64,000 bases of DNA from NCBI GenBank assembly GCA_026418415.1, contig JAOABK010000002.1, forward strand, positions 1 to 64,000, in the 5' to 3' direction. The stretch is from Pseudomonadota bacterium. Lineage in GTDB: Bacteria > CALINM01. The notes under the pieces are model-generated. The model was not told the origin of the DNA, did not search any database, and saw nothing but the letters and a program-made list of their open reading frames with translations. Position numbers and translations under genes: made by a program. Positions within the stretch are counted from its first letter, which is position 1. Each line of letters begins with the position of its first letter. Positions 1-8,637 of this stretch are shown one piece after another.

Positions 1-1
1 G

Positions 2-541
2 TATGAAAAGATAAAAGAGGCAAAGCCTAATTTTGGGCATTTTTTTGTTGCAGAATTGGAGAAATATTTTAAAGATTTTGCTGTAATTACACAGAATATA
101 GATGGATTACATTCGAAGGCTGGTTCGAGAAAGGTTATTGAACTTCATGGAAATATACATAGAGTTAAATGTTGTGCCTGTAAAAACAGATATAATACAG
201 AGGATGTTAATTTTAATATAATGCCACCTCATTGCGAATGTGGGGGGCTTTTGAGGCCTGATGTAGTTTGGTTTGGTGAAAGTCTACCACAGAGGGAATT
301 GAATATAGCTTTTGTTTATGCATCAAACGCTGATCTTGGTATTGTTATAGGGACTTCTTGTCTTGTTTATCCTGCTGCTGAGATACCATTTATTGTTAAA
401 AGAAACGGTGGCAAATTAATAGAGATAAATCCAGAGAGGACACCTTTGACAGAATATGTCGACATAAATGTAAGTGAGGTTGATGAGAACTTTTATAGAG
501 AACTAACTTCCAATGTTTCTAAAGCCTTTGAAGAAATTTAA
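2..541 (+). CDS. cobB: Sir2-family NAD-dependent protein deacylase (5'-truncated by window edge)
   Basis: The reading frame is open from base 2, so the true start lies left of the window. Sirtuins remove acyl groups from lysine using NAD+. Visible sirtuin features are the TQNIDGLH motif, the catalytic His in ELHGNIH, a four-Cys zinc site (CCAC... and CEC), the VWFGE segment, GTS and the INPE nucleotide-binding segment near the C-terminus. The part before TQNID reads AKPNFGH, which also fits sirtuins. A TTG at base 56 is an internal codon, not the start. fdhD follows 54 bp downstream. Family assignment is firm; whether it is a deacetylase or a desuccinylase cannot be told, because the N-terminal helices are missing. 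Confidence 0.93.
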   Translation, partial: YEKIKEAKPNFGHFFVAELEKYFKDFAVITQNIDGLHSKAGSRKVIELHGNIHRVKCCACKNRYNTEDVNFNIMPPHCECGGLLRPDVVWFGESLPQRELNIAFVYASNADLGIVIGTSCLVYPAAEIPFIVKRNGGKLIEINPERTPLTEYVDINVSEVDENFYRELTSNVSKAFEEI

Positions 542-595
542 AATAGAGCTCCCGCTTAAAAAACTGATATATATGATAACTATTTGGAGCATTTA

Positions 596-1390
596 ATGTT
601 AGATAAATTGCAAAGCAAAAAACCAAAATTAGTTTATCACTTCGATGGCAAAGGTTTTTATCAAAAGGAAGTTGAACTAATCATAGAACAGCCTTTAACA
701 ATATATTTGAATGATAAAGAGTTTATAACCCTTTTGTGTTATCCAGAAAATGTTGAAGAACTAACTATTGGTTTTTTAAAGTCAGAGGGACTGATAGCTG
801 AGAAAGATGATTTGTTAAATTTAAGAGTAGATGATGATAAACTTACAGTTTATGTGAACGCTAAAGTTCCAAAGCTTTCAGAGAAATTATATGAAAAAAG
901 GATTGTAACAACCGGGTGTGGTAAGGGCAGTATTTTTTATTTTGCCCTTGATTCTTTAAGAAGTCAGGTATTGAAGATTAAAAAGAAATGGCATTACAAA
1001 ATGATTCTTGAAAAAATGCACGAAGTAAATAAAACAAAGGGATCAAAAAATTTAGGTGGCCTTCATGTATGTGGACTTTATAATGGTGAGCAATTTTTTA
1101 TAAGAGAGGATGTGGGTCGGCATAATGCACTTGATAAAATAATTGGATACTGTTTTTTAAATGACATAGAATATGAAGATTGCATAGTTTTTACTACAGG
1201 TCGTATTTCTTCTGAAATATTGCTTAAAGCATCTAAAATAAATGCGGGTGTTGTAGTTTCAAGGTCAACACCAACTAATCTGGCATACGATATAGCAGAG
1301 AAACTCAATATTACAATTATCGGATATGTAAGAGGTAATACTATGACTATATATACAGCTAAGGAAAGAATATTAGTCGATAATTCATAA
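596..1390 (+). CDS. fdhD: Formate dehydrogenase accessory sulfurtransferase FdhD
   Basis: FdhD moves sulfur from a cysteine desulfurase to the molybdenum or tungsten cofactor of formate dehydrogenase. The C-terminal half carries the family hallmarks GGLHVCGL, REDVGRHNALDK, TTGRISSE and SRSTPTNLA. I chose the ATG at 596 because GGAG lies six bases upstream at 586-589; an in-frame TTG at 584 overlaps that site. In the enterobacterial protein a CxxC pair handles sulfur. Here the equivalent loop reads TTGCGKGS, with only one cysteine. No formate dehydrogenase gene is in the window. A strong hairpin terminator follows. Confidence 0.93.
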   Translation: MLDKLQSKKPKLVYHFDGKGFYQKEVELIIEQPLTIYLNDKEFITLLCYPENVEELTIGFLKSEGLIAEKDDLLNLRVDDDKLTVYVNAKVPKLSEKLYEKRIVTTGCGKGSIFYFALDSLRSQVLKIKKKWHYKMILEKMHEVNKTKGSKNLGGLHVCGLYNGEQFFIREDVGRHNALDKIIGYCFLNDIEYEDCIVFTTGRISSEILLKASKINAGVVVSRSTPTNLAYDIAEKLNITIIGYVRGNTMTIYTAKERILVDNS

Positions 1391-1411
1391 ATTCGATTCT
1401 TTAAAAAATAC

Positions 1412-1440
1412 TTGAATTTAAAAAACTTTTTCAATATACT
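1412..1440 (+). promoter_or_regulatory. Promoter of the rimP-nusA-infB operon
   Basis: TTGAAT (1412-1417), a 17-bp spacer, then TATACT (1435-1440). The predicted transcription start is near 1447, a few bases before the hairpin at 1450-1475, so the operon mRNA would begin with that hairpin. Assigned from consensus alone. Confidence 0.65.
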
Positions 1441-1449
1441 TTATAAAAG

Positions 1450-1475
1450 AGTGGGTATATACCCACTTTTTTTTT
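1450..1475 (+). terminator. Intrinsic terminator or attenuator between fdhD and rimP
   Basis: The stem AGTGGGT/ACCCACT with an AT loop (1450-1467) is followed by a run of T to 1475. It can end fdhD transcripts. It also lies immediately downstream of the rimP promoter, so it may be a 5' leader hairpin of the nusA operon. Confidence 0.85.
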
Positions 1476-1494
1476 AATTCGTAAGGGACTTTTA

Positions 1495-1977
1495 ATGGAA
1501 GAAAAAGATTTATTGCAAAAGTTAGAAGAACTTGCAAAACCTGTTATTGAAGGCGAAGGATTAGTACTCTATGACACTGAATACAAAAGGGAAAGGTCTG
1601 GTTGGATAGTTAGATTTTATATTTTTAGAGTGGATGGGTATATTTCTATTGATGATTGTGTTAAGGTATCAAGACAGCTAAATACCTTGCTCGATGTTGA
1701 AGATTTAATAGATCATCCATATAATTTGGAAGTATCTTCTCCAGGGATGGAGAGATTTCTGAGAAAGTTAGAGCATTTTAAAATGGCTATTGGTGAGACT
1801 ATAAAGGTAAAAACTAAAGAATCAGTTGAAGGAAGAAAAACCTTTACAGGTAAGTTAATCTCTTTAGAAGGTAAGAATATTATTTTAAAAGAAGACAAAA
1901 AAAATACAATTATTGATTTCGATAACATTCAAGATGCAAAAGTACAGATAGATTATTTTAAAGGAGTGAAAAGATGA
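1495..1977 (+). CDS. rimP: Ribosome maturation factor RimP
   Basis: RimP helps assemble the 30S ribosomal subunit. The 160-residue length is normal. The N-terminal domain carries the SIDDCVKVSRQL and LEVSSPGMERFL segments typical of the family, followed by a small C-terminal Sm-like barrel. The ATG follows an AAGGGA site. It overlaps nusA by four bases (ATGA), the usual order in bacteria, which supports translational coupling. Confidence 0.95.
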   Translation: MEEKDLLQKLEELAKPVIEGEGLVLYDTEYKRERSGWIVRFYIFRVDGYISIDDCVKVSRQLNTLLDVEDLIDHPYNLEVSSPGMERFLRKLEHFKMAIGETIKVKTKESVEGRKTFTGKLISLEGKNIILKEDKKNTIIDFDNIQDAKVQIDYFKGVKR

Positions 1978-3092
1978 TTTTTGAATTGAATCGAGTTGTA
2001 GAACAGCTTGCAAAAGAAAAGGGATTAGCAAAAGAAATTGTGTGGAATCTGCTTAAAAAATCAGTTGAACAGGTGGCTAAAAAGAGATTGGGAGAGAGAA
2101 AGAAGATCGAAGTAGAGTATGATCCAGAGACAGACAAACTAATTATTCAAGAAATAAAGACAGTTGTTGAGAATGTTAATGATCCTGAAACAGAGATATC
2201 ATTAAGGGAAGCAAGAAAAATTGATCCCGATTTTAGGATTGGAGAAGAGCTTATTTATGAGAGAAACATACTTGATTTGGGAAGAATAGGAGCCCATCAG
2301 GTTAAGCAAATCTTGATGCAGAAGTTAAAAGAAGAAGAAAAAAATAGCATTTATAATGAATATATTATGAGAAAGGGTGAAATAGTTAGCGGTATTGTTA
2401 ATAGAATTGAGAAGAATGCTATTGTTATTGATCTGGGTAAAAGTGAAGCCTATCTTAGCTTTAAAGATATGATACCTGGAGAGATGTTCACCCCTGGTGA
2501 TAGAGTGAAAGCATATCTTGAGGATGTTGTTAAAGGTAATAAGGGAACGAGAATTGTCCTTTCAAGAACACACCCACAATTTGTTGCTAAACTTTTAGAA
2601 GCACAGGTACCAGAAATTTATGAAGGGGTAATTACTATAATGGGGATAGCGAGGGATCCTGGAAATAGAGCAAAGGTGGCAATTAAGTGTAGAGATGTAG
2701 GTATAGATCCTCTTGGTTCATGTATAGGTTACAAGGGGTCAAGAATCCAAAGTATAGTACAGGAACTTAGAGGTGAGAGGATAGATTTAGTATTATGGGA
2801 TGAAGATATTGTTAAATACATATGTAATGCCCTTGCTCCTGCTGAGATAACAAGATTAGTAATTGATGAGAATGAAAAATCAGCAGAAATTATTATACCT
2901 GACAATCAGCTTGCAATAGCTGTTGGTAAAAGAGGGGTTAATATTAAATTAGCTTCCAAGTTGATTGGTTGGAAGCTGTCGGTTAGAGCAGAATCTAAGG
3001 GAGCTAAGACAGCAAAAGATATAGATGCAGAGTTAGCCCAATATTTACTTGATGAAAATCTTGCGAAGACAGATGAAGGAGATGAAAAATAA
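1974..3092 (+). CDS. nusA: Transcription termination/antitermination factor NusA
   Basis: NusA binds RNA polymerase and modulates pausing, termination and antitermination. The order is an N-terminal polymerase-binding domain (about 1-125), an S1 domain (about 132-197, starting at KGEIVSGIV) and two KH domains (about 200-345) with GSCIGYKGSRI and AVGKRGVNIKLAS. At 372 residues it lacks the acidic C-terminal repeats of the enterobacterial protein, which is normal outside gammaproteobacteria. A hairpin at the start of its own operon makes autoregulation possible. Confidence 0.97.
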   Translation: MIFELNRVVEQLAKEKGLAKEIVWNLLKKSVEQVAKKRLGERKKIEVEYDPETDKLIIQEIKTVVENVNDPETEISLREARKIDPDFRIGEELIYERNILDLGRIGAHQVKQILMQKLKEEEKNSIYNEYIMRKGEIVSGIVNRIEKNAIVIDLGKSEAYLSFKDMIPGEMFTPGDRVKAYLEDVVKGNKGTRIVLSRTHPQFVAKLLEAQVPEIYEGVITIMGIARDPGNRAKVAIKCRDVGIDPLGSCIGYKGSRIQSIVQELRGERIDLVLWDEDIVKYICNALAPAEITRLVIDENEKSAEIIIPDNQLAIAVGKRGVNIKLASKLIGWKLSVRAESKGAKTAKDIDAELAQYLLDENLAKTDEGDEK

Positions 3093-3095
3093 ATA

Positions 3096-3344
3096 GTGGG
3101 GAAGAGTAACAGATTTTTAAGGACTTGTATTGTTTGTTCAAAGAAGGGGAAAAAAGACGAATTTTTTAGATTAGGGTTAGAAAAGGGTATGTTAATATTG
3201 GATAGAAAGAAAACTCTTCCTGGTAGGGGAGCTTATATATGTAGTTTAATGTGCATGCAAAAATTGAGCAAAATTAAATTGGAGAGAGCTTTAAAATCCA
3301 AAATTGTAGATAACTTAGAAATTTTAAAAATCAGTTCATTATAG
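3096..3344 (+). CDS. rnpM: YlxR/RnpM family RNA-binding protein
   Basis: Small basic protein (82 residues) of the YlxR family (DUF448), almost always encoded between nusA and infB. Homologues have been reported to bind and modulate RNase P RNA. Visible signature: RTCIVC near the N-terminus and PGRGAYIC in the middle. The start is GTG, three bases after the nusA stop, with AAGGAG about 12 bases upstream inside nusA. Family firm; function rests on work in other bacteria. Confidence 0.9.
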   Translation: MGKSNRFLRTCIVCSKKGKKDEFFRLGLEKGMLILDRKKTLPGRGAYICSLMCMQKLSKIKLERALKSKIVDNLEILKISSL

Positions 3345-3353
3345 GAGTAATTA

Positions 3354-6083
3354 ATGGCTAAAGAGAAAAAGATACCTTTGAAAGATATTATGAATGAACC
3401 AGAGTTTATAGATGTTGAGTTTAAAGATATTCAAGAACTATTGAAGAAGCAGGGGATAGAGGCTAAGAATAAACAGAAGTCTTTGACTCAAGCTGAATAT
3501 GAGAAACTAAAAGAGGATCTGTTAGCTTTTAAAAAGGTTGGTAAGGTAGAAGAAAAAGAGGGTGGTAAAGAAAAATATGTTCAAGTTGGTGTTAAAAGAA
3601 GAATAAAGGAAAAGGCACAAGAGGAGTTAGAGGAGCAGATTCCGGTCAAGGGGCCAGAAGAAGTATTAATTAAAGAGGATATTCAAAAAGAACAGGAAAA
3701 AGAAGAAGTCGTTAAGCAGGTAGTTAAAGAAGCAGAAACTGTGTTAGGGCATATAGTTGAAGAAAAGAAAGTGGAGGAACCAAAAATTCAAGTTGAGGAG
3801 AAAGTAGAAAAAAAAGAAGTAGAAATTGTGAAAGAAGAAGTTGTCAAAGAAGTTGAAGAAGAGAAAGAAAAGCAATTAAGCCCCGAAGAGAATGAAAGAG
3901 TTGCAAAAGAGTTAGAATATAGTATGGCAAGCAGTGCAATTCAAGAAACTAAGCCTCAGAGGCCTATTGATTTTCAGAGGAAAGAAAAAACTTTTGATAG
4001 AAAACAGCAGGAGAGGAAAGATTATCAACATCCCAGAAAAGATTTTAAAAGGGATAAATTTGATAAGCAGGTAAAAGAGAAAGAGAGAACTATAGCCCCA
4101 GGTAAACGCGAAATAATTATGGGGCCTAAAGATGTAAAAACACCTCCAGAAGTTCCAGTTGAACAAAAAGGTGAAAGAAGGAAGGGGTTTGATAAGAAAA
4201 AGGAGGTACTGAAAAAAGATCAGTTATTAGAGTTAAAAGAGAGAGAAGATAAATTAGTTTTACAGAAAAAGAAGAAAGAAGAAGAAACAGTAGTTGAAAA
4301 ACCAGCGGTTAAAAAGCCGCTTAAAATAGCTGAAGCAATATCAGTTGGTGAGTTAGCTAAAAGAATGGGGGTAAAAACTGCACAGGTAATAAAGACTTTT
4401 CTTGATCTGGGTATGATGGTAACAATAAATCATATTATAGATTCTGACACTGCTGCTATTGTTGCAAGTGAGTTTGGATATGAAGTTGAAAAGGTTAGCA
4501 TAGACGCTGAGGATTTAATTGCTGAAGAACATGCGGAAAAGGGTGAAGAAAAAAAATTACCAAGACCACCTGTTGTTACAATAATGGGACATGTAGATCA
4601 TGGTAAGACATCTCTTCTTGATGCTATAAGAAAAACAAATGTTGTTGCAACAGAAGCAGGTGGTATAACGCAACATATTGGTGCCTATCAGGTTGAAGTA
4701 GGTAAAGGTACAATAACTTTCCTCGATACTCCAGGGCACGAAGCATTTACAGCTATGAGAGCAAGAGGGGCACAGGTTACAGATATAGTAATTCTTGTGG
4801 TTGCTGCTGATGAAGGTCCTATGCCCCAAACAATTGAAGCTTTGAATCATGCAAAGGCAGCGAATGTTCCTATAATTGTTGCTATTAATAAGATTGACAA
4901 ACCTGGTGCTAATCCAGAAAAGGTTAAGAGTCAATTAGCAGAAAAAGGGCTAATTCCAGAGGAATGGGGCGGTACTACTCTTTACGCAGAAGTATCAGCT
5001 AAAATGGGAAAGGGAATACAGGAATTATTAGATTTGATTTTAATACAGGCTGAAGTTATGGAATTGAAAGCAAACCCTGATAAACTTGCAAAAGGCGTTG
5101 TAATAGAATCAAAGCTTGATAAAGGACGTGGACCGGTAGCAACGATTTTAGTTCAGGAAGGCACATTGAAGGTAGGAGATCCTTTCATAGTAGGAACCTA
5201 TTATGGAAGGGTGCGTTCTCTAATAAATGATAAGGGGAAAAAACTTGAAAAAGCAGGACCAGCAACCCCTGTTGAAGTATTGGGATTGCCAGGAGTTCCA
5301 GATGCAGGGGAGCATTTTATTGTCGTTTCTGATGAGAGAAAGGCGAGACAGATTGCAAGTCTTAGAGAGGCAAAACTAAAAGAAAAAGAGATGGCAAAAA
5401 AGGCAAAACTATCTCTTGAAGAAATATATGAAAGGATTCAACAAGGAGAGATACAGGAACTTAATATTGTTTTGAAGGCTGATGTTCAGGGTTCAGTGGA
5501 AGCAGTATCAGAAGCTTTAAAAAGGGTTTCTACTGAAAAAGTGAAAGTAAATATAATTCATTCTGGAGTTGGGTCAATAAGCGAATCAGATGTAATGCTT
5601 GCTGAGGCTTCTAAAGCAATAATTATTGGTTTTAATGTTAAAACTGACTTGAAAGCCCAGCAATTAGCAGAAAAAAATAATGTGGATATTAAAATTTACA
5701 ATATCATTTACGATTTAGTTGATAACGTAAAGCTTGCTCTCGAAGGTTTATTAAAACCTGTTATTCAAGAATTTTTAGTAGGTAAAGCTGAAGTTAGGCA
5801 GACCTTTTATGTTTCAAAGGTTGGTACAATCGCAGGTAGTTATGTATTAGAAGGTAGAGTAATGAGAAATGATAAGGTTAAGTTATTAAGAGATAAAAAG
5901 ATTATATTTGAAGGCAAAATTTCTTCTTTAAAAAGATTTAAAGATGATGTTAGAGAAGTTCAGCAGGGTTTTGAATGTGGGATTTCACTTGATGGTTGGA
6001 ATGATATAAAAATTGGAGATATTATGGAATTTTATGAAATACGGCAAATAGCAGTAAAACTTGATGATTTAAATAAGGGTTAA
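3354..6083 (+). CDS. infB: Translation initiation factor IF-2
   Basis: GTPase that places initiator tRNA on the ribosome. Length 909 residues. Residues 1 to about 320 form a low-complexity Lys/Glu-rich arm with many KEEV-like stretches. An IF2_N domain follows (about 325-380), then the G domain from about 405 with [16 protein letters not shown] and NKID, then domains II-IV. Codons and composition of the arm resemble its neighbours, so it is not an insertion. ylxP follows after five bases. Confidence 0.98.
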   Translation: MAKEKKIPLKDIMNEPEFIDVEFKDIQELLKKQGIEAKNKQKSLTQAEYEKLKEDLLAFKKVGKVEEKEGGKEKYVQVGVKRRIKEKAQEELEEQIPVKGPEEVLIKEDIQKEQEKEEVVKQVVKEAETVLGHIVEEKKVEEPKIQVEEKVEKKEVEIVKEEVVKEVEEEKEKQLSPEENERVAKELEYSMASSAIQETKPQRPIDFQRKEKTFDRKQQERKDYQHPRKDFKRDKFDKQVKEKERTIAPGKREIIMGPKDVKTPPEVPVEQKGERRKGFDKKKEVLKKDQLLELKEREDKLVLQKKKKEEETVVEKPAVKKPLKIAEAISVGELAKRMGVKTAQVIKTFLDLGMMVTINHIIDSDTAAIVASEFGYEVEKVSIDAEDLIAEEHAEKGEEKKLPRPPVVTIMGHVDHGKTSLLDAIRKTNVVATEAGGITQHIGAYQVEVGKGTITFLDTPGHEAFTAMRARGAQVTDIVILVVAADEGPMPQTIEALNHAKAANVPIIVAINKIDKPGANPEKVKSQLAEKGLIPEEWGGTTLYAEVSAKMGKGIQELLDLILIQAEVMELKANPDKLAKGVVIESKLDKGRGPVATILVQEGTLKVGDPFIVGTYYGRVRSLINDKGKKLEKAGPATPVEVLGLPGVPDAGEHFIVVSDERKARQIASLREAKLKEKEMAKKAKLSLEEIYERIQQGEIQELNIVLKADVQGSVEAVSEALKRVSTEKVKVNIIHSGVGSISESDVMLAEASKAIIIGFNVKTDLKAQQLAEKNNVDIKIYNIIYDLVDNVKLALEGLLKPVIQEFLVGKAEVRQTFYVSKVGTIAGSYVLEGRVMRNDKVKLLRDKKIIFEGKISSLKRFKDDVREVQQGFECGISLDGWNDIKIGDIMEFYEIRQIAVKLDDLNKG

Positions 6084-6088
6084 TGTAA

Positions 6089-6376
6089 ATGTATGTGGGC
6101 TTATGCGCTATAGACTTACATATAGAACATGCACAATCTTTAAAGGAAAAAAGACAGGTTTTAAGGAAAGTGTTAGATAATATAAGAAATAAGTTTCCAG
6201 TTTCTGTGGCAGAAGTTGATAAACAAGATTTATGGCAAAGAGCTATAATAGGTATTGCTGTTGTATCATCGTCCTCTTCTCTGATAGATGAAATTTTTTC
6301 TAAAATTGAAGATTTTATAGAAAATCTGCATTTATGTAGTATTATAGATATAAAAAGGGAGATATTTACGTGGTAA
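6089..6376 (+). CDS. ylxP: YlxP-like DUF503 protein
   Basis: 95-residue protein of the DUF503/YlxP family, commonly encoded between infB and rbfA. The conserved parts are the N-terminal strand MYVGLCAIDLHI, the segment SLKEKRQVLR and the VAEVDKQDLWQRA core. The biochemical role is not established; location suggests a link to ribosome assembly or translation. It overlaps rbfA by seven bases. Confidence 0.88.
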   Translation: MYVGLCAIDLHIEHAQSLKEKRQVLRKVLDNIRNKFPVSVAEVDKQDLWQRAIIGIAVVSSSSSLIDEIFSKIEDFIENLHLCSIIDIKREIFTW

Positions 6377-6705
6377 AGTCACATAGAGTAAATAGAGTAG
6401 GTTCAGCTATACAAAGAGAAATATCTGCTCTTATATATAAGGAGATTCATGATCCACGTCTTGAAGGTGTTACAATTACACATGTTGAAATAACAATGGA
6501 TTTGTCACAGGCGAAGATATATTATTTTGTGCCCACGGGTAAAGAAAGGAAGTCAGTTGAAAAGGGCTTTGAAAGTGCTAAAGGATTTTTAAGACATGCC
6601 ATATCAGAAGCTTTACAGATAAAACGAGTACCAAATTTAGTTTTTGTTTATGATGATACTTTAGATCTTTTTGAAAAAATATCTAAAGATAGTTCAAAGG
6701 AATAG
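6370..6705 (+). CDS. rbfA: 30S ribosome-binding factor RbfA
   Basis: RbfA binds immature 30S subunits near the 5' end of 16S rRNA and aids late maturation. The 111-residue protein has the KH-like fold signature: RVGSAIQREISALI, DPRLEGVTITHVE and a C-terminal PNLVFVYDDTLD. The GTG start overlaps ylxP, with AAGGGAG just upstream. Confidence 0.95.
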   Translation: MVKSHRVNRVGSAIQREISALIYKEIHDPRLEGVTITHVEITMDLSQAKIYYFVPTGKERKSVEKGFESAKGFLRHAISEALQIKRVPNLVFVYDDTLDLFEKISKDSSKE

Positions 6706-6707
6706 TC

Positions 6708-7685
6708 TTGAGTTACCATATTGAAGAACTGAAAAAAACGATAGAAAGAAATAATTCATTTATTATTGTTTCACATGTTGATCCTGAGGGTGACGCTATA
6801 GGAACATCTTTAGCCCTCTATTTTGCGTTAAAAAATTTAGGTAAAAGGGTTTGCGTATATAATGAAAGTGGTGTGCCAAAAATTTTAAGGTTTTTGCCTG
6901 GAAGTAGTGAAATACTCACAGAAATAGAATCTGTGAATGAGTTTGATTGTATTTTCATAGTTGATTGTGGAGATTTAGGCAGGATTGGAGTATTAAAAAA
7001 TAAACTTGAAAAACTGAAAATTATTAATATAGATCACCATAATACCAATGATAACTTTGGTGATATAAATTTTGTTGATAAGAATGCATCAGCAACAGGT
7101 GAAGTCCTATTTGATTTACTAAAGGAGTTAAAAATTCCTCTTACCTATGAAATTGCAGTAAATCTCTATACTGCTATAGTAGTTGATACCGGTTCATTTA
7201 GATATGCCTCTACAAGACCAAAGAGCTTCCAAATAGCTGCTGAATTACTAAATTTAGGGGTCGATCCATGGTATGTTGCGATGAATGTTTACGAAAATTA
7301 TCCTTACGAGCGCATGAAATTACTTGGAGAAGTTTTATCCACCCTTACTTTGCATATGAATGGTAAGGTTGCATTCATGTTGGTCACTCAACAGATGTTG
7401 AAAAAGTATGATGCAAGCATAGATCTCACTGAGGGTTTTGTTAATTTTGGCAGGGCTATAGAAGGCGTTGAATTATCAATAATTTTTAAAGAAACAAATA
7501 ATAACGGTTATAAATTGAGCATGAGGTCCAAGGGAAATGTAGATGTATCTCTAATCGCGAGGTCTTTAGGTGGTGGTGGTCATAGAAATGCTGCTGGATG
7601 TAAGGTTCAAGGAACATATGAAGAAGCATCAAAGAGAGTATTAGAGGTACTTCAAGAGTATGAATGGAATCTTGCTTCTAAATAA
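6708..7685 (+). CDS. nrnA: NrnA-type DHH phosphoesterase (nanoRNase / pAp phosphatase)
   Basis: DHH-DHHA1 protein of 325 residues. Homologues degrade oligoribonucleotides two to five bases long and dephosphorylate 3'-phosphoadenosine 5'-phosphate. Metal ligands are visible in SHVDPEGDAIG, VDCGD and the name-giving NIDHHNT; the DHHA1 substrate motif is GGGGHRNAAG. The likely start is the TTG at 6708 after AAAGGA, two bases past the rbfA stop. The same gene order is common in nusA operons. Confidence 0.93.
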   Translation: MSYHIEELKKTIERNNSFIIVSHVDPEGDAIGTSLALYFALKNLGKRVCVYNESGVPKILRFLPGSSEILTEIESVNEFDCIFIVDCGDLGRIGVLKNKLEKLKIINIDHHNTNDNFGDINFVDKNASATGEVLFDLLKELKIPLTYEIAVNLYTAIVVDTGSFRYASTRPKSFQIAAELLNLGVDPWYVAMNVYENYPYERMKLLGEVLSTLTLHMNGKVAFMLVTQQMLKKYDASIDLTEGFVNFGRAIEGVELSIIFKETNNNGYKLSMRSKGNVDVSLIARSLGGGGHRNAAGCKVQGTYEEASKRVLEVLQEYEWNLASK

Positions 7686-8538
7686 ACCAGCAGATATTAC
7701 ATCTTTTAAAGCAATAGAGGTAATAAAAAAACACTTTAAGATTAAAAAGATAGGACATGCAGGGACTTTAGATTCCTTCGCAACTGGTCTACTTATCATT
7801 GGTATTAATGAGGGTACAAAAGTTTTGAAATACTATGTTGATCTTGATAAAGAATATGAAACAGTATTCCAATTAGGTGAATCAACAGATACATATGATA
7901 TAAATGGAGAGAAAACCTACATACACAAAGGCAAATATCCTGAAATACCGGAAATTGAGAAAGTTCTAAAAGGCTTTGAGGGAGAAATTGAGCAGGTGCC
8001 ACCAAAGTATTCTGCACTAAAGATCAATGGTATAAGGGCATCAGATAGGGTACGTAAAGGTATGGAAGTAAATTTAACCCCAAGAATAGTAAGAATTGAT
8101 TATATAAAAGTTATTGAATATAAAGAAAGATTATTAAGCCTGAAGATAAAATGTAGCAAAGGGACTTATATAAGAGCAATTGCAAGGGACTTAGGTGAAA
8201 GATTAGGATGTGGGGCCTATGTCAAAGAGCTAAAGAGGACTAAGGTAGGACTCTTTGATATAAAAGAATCAGTGAGTTTAGATGAGCTTTTAGAAGATAA
8301 TAAATTAGATAGATATTTGGTTCCCCTTGTTGATTCATTGCCTTTTATTCAGAAGTTGATTTTGGAGCCCAGAGAAATAAACGAGATTTTAAATGGGAGA
8401 CCAATATATAAAGATATTGTTCTAAATTCAAGCAACTTTTTAGGAGTTAATAAAAACAAAGCGATAGCGGTTTTAAAGCTTGAAAACATAAATGGTAGAA
8501 TGGGGTTAAAACCAGATAGGGTCTTATTTGATAGGTGA
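7660..8538 (+). CDS. truB: tRNA pseudouridine-55 synthase TruB
   Basis: TruB makes the pseudouridine at position 55 of the tRNA T loop. The catalytic Asp is in GHAGTLDSFATG. KPADITSF near the N-terminus and CSKGTYIRAIARDLG are also diagnostic. Length (292) is normal for the form with a short C-terminal domain. It begins 26 bases inside nrnA, an unusually long overlap that suggests coupling. It is the last gene of the operon; rpsO and pnp do not follow. Confidence 0.96.
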   Translation: MNGILLLNKPADITSFKAIEVIKKHFKIKKIGHAGTLDSFATGLLIIGINEGTKVLKYYVDLDKEYETVFQLGESTDTYDINGEKTYIHKGKYPEIPEIEKVLKGFEGEIEQVPPKYSALKINGIRASDRVRKGMEVNLTPRIVRIDYIKVIEYKERLLSLKIKCSKGTYIRAIARDLGERLGCGAYVKELKRTKVGLFDIKESVSLDELLEDNKLDRYLVPLVDSLPFIQKLILEPREINEILNGRPIYKDIVLNSSNFLGVNKNKAIAVLKLENINGRMGLKPDRVLFDR

Positions 8539-8563
8539 TTCTTAAAGATTCTTATATCTTATA

Positions 8564-8592
8564 TTGAATAATTGAATCTAAATGTTTATACT
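8564..8592 (+). promoter_or_regulatory. Promoter of purK-purE
   Basis: TTGAAT (8564-8569), 17-bp spacer, TATACT (8587-8592), the same hexamers and spacing as the rimP promoter. The predicted start near 8599 leaves a leader of about 40 bases with AAAGG before the purK ATG. Consensus-based call. Confidence 0.6.
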
Positions 8593-8637
8593 TAAAGCAA
8601 TGATAGGTTTTTAGTAATATAAAAAGGTAAAATAGTT

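Noticed and set aside
1078-1434. Reverse-strand open frame of 118 codons opposite fdhD
   Set aside because: It lies wholly across fdhD and its downstream promoter, with no ribosome site and no recognisable protein features. Similar long antisense frames (for example 4557-4934, 32545-33081 and 41500-41931) are shadows of real genes.
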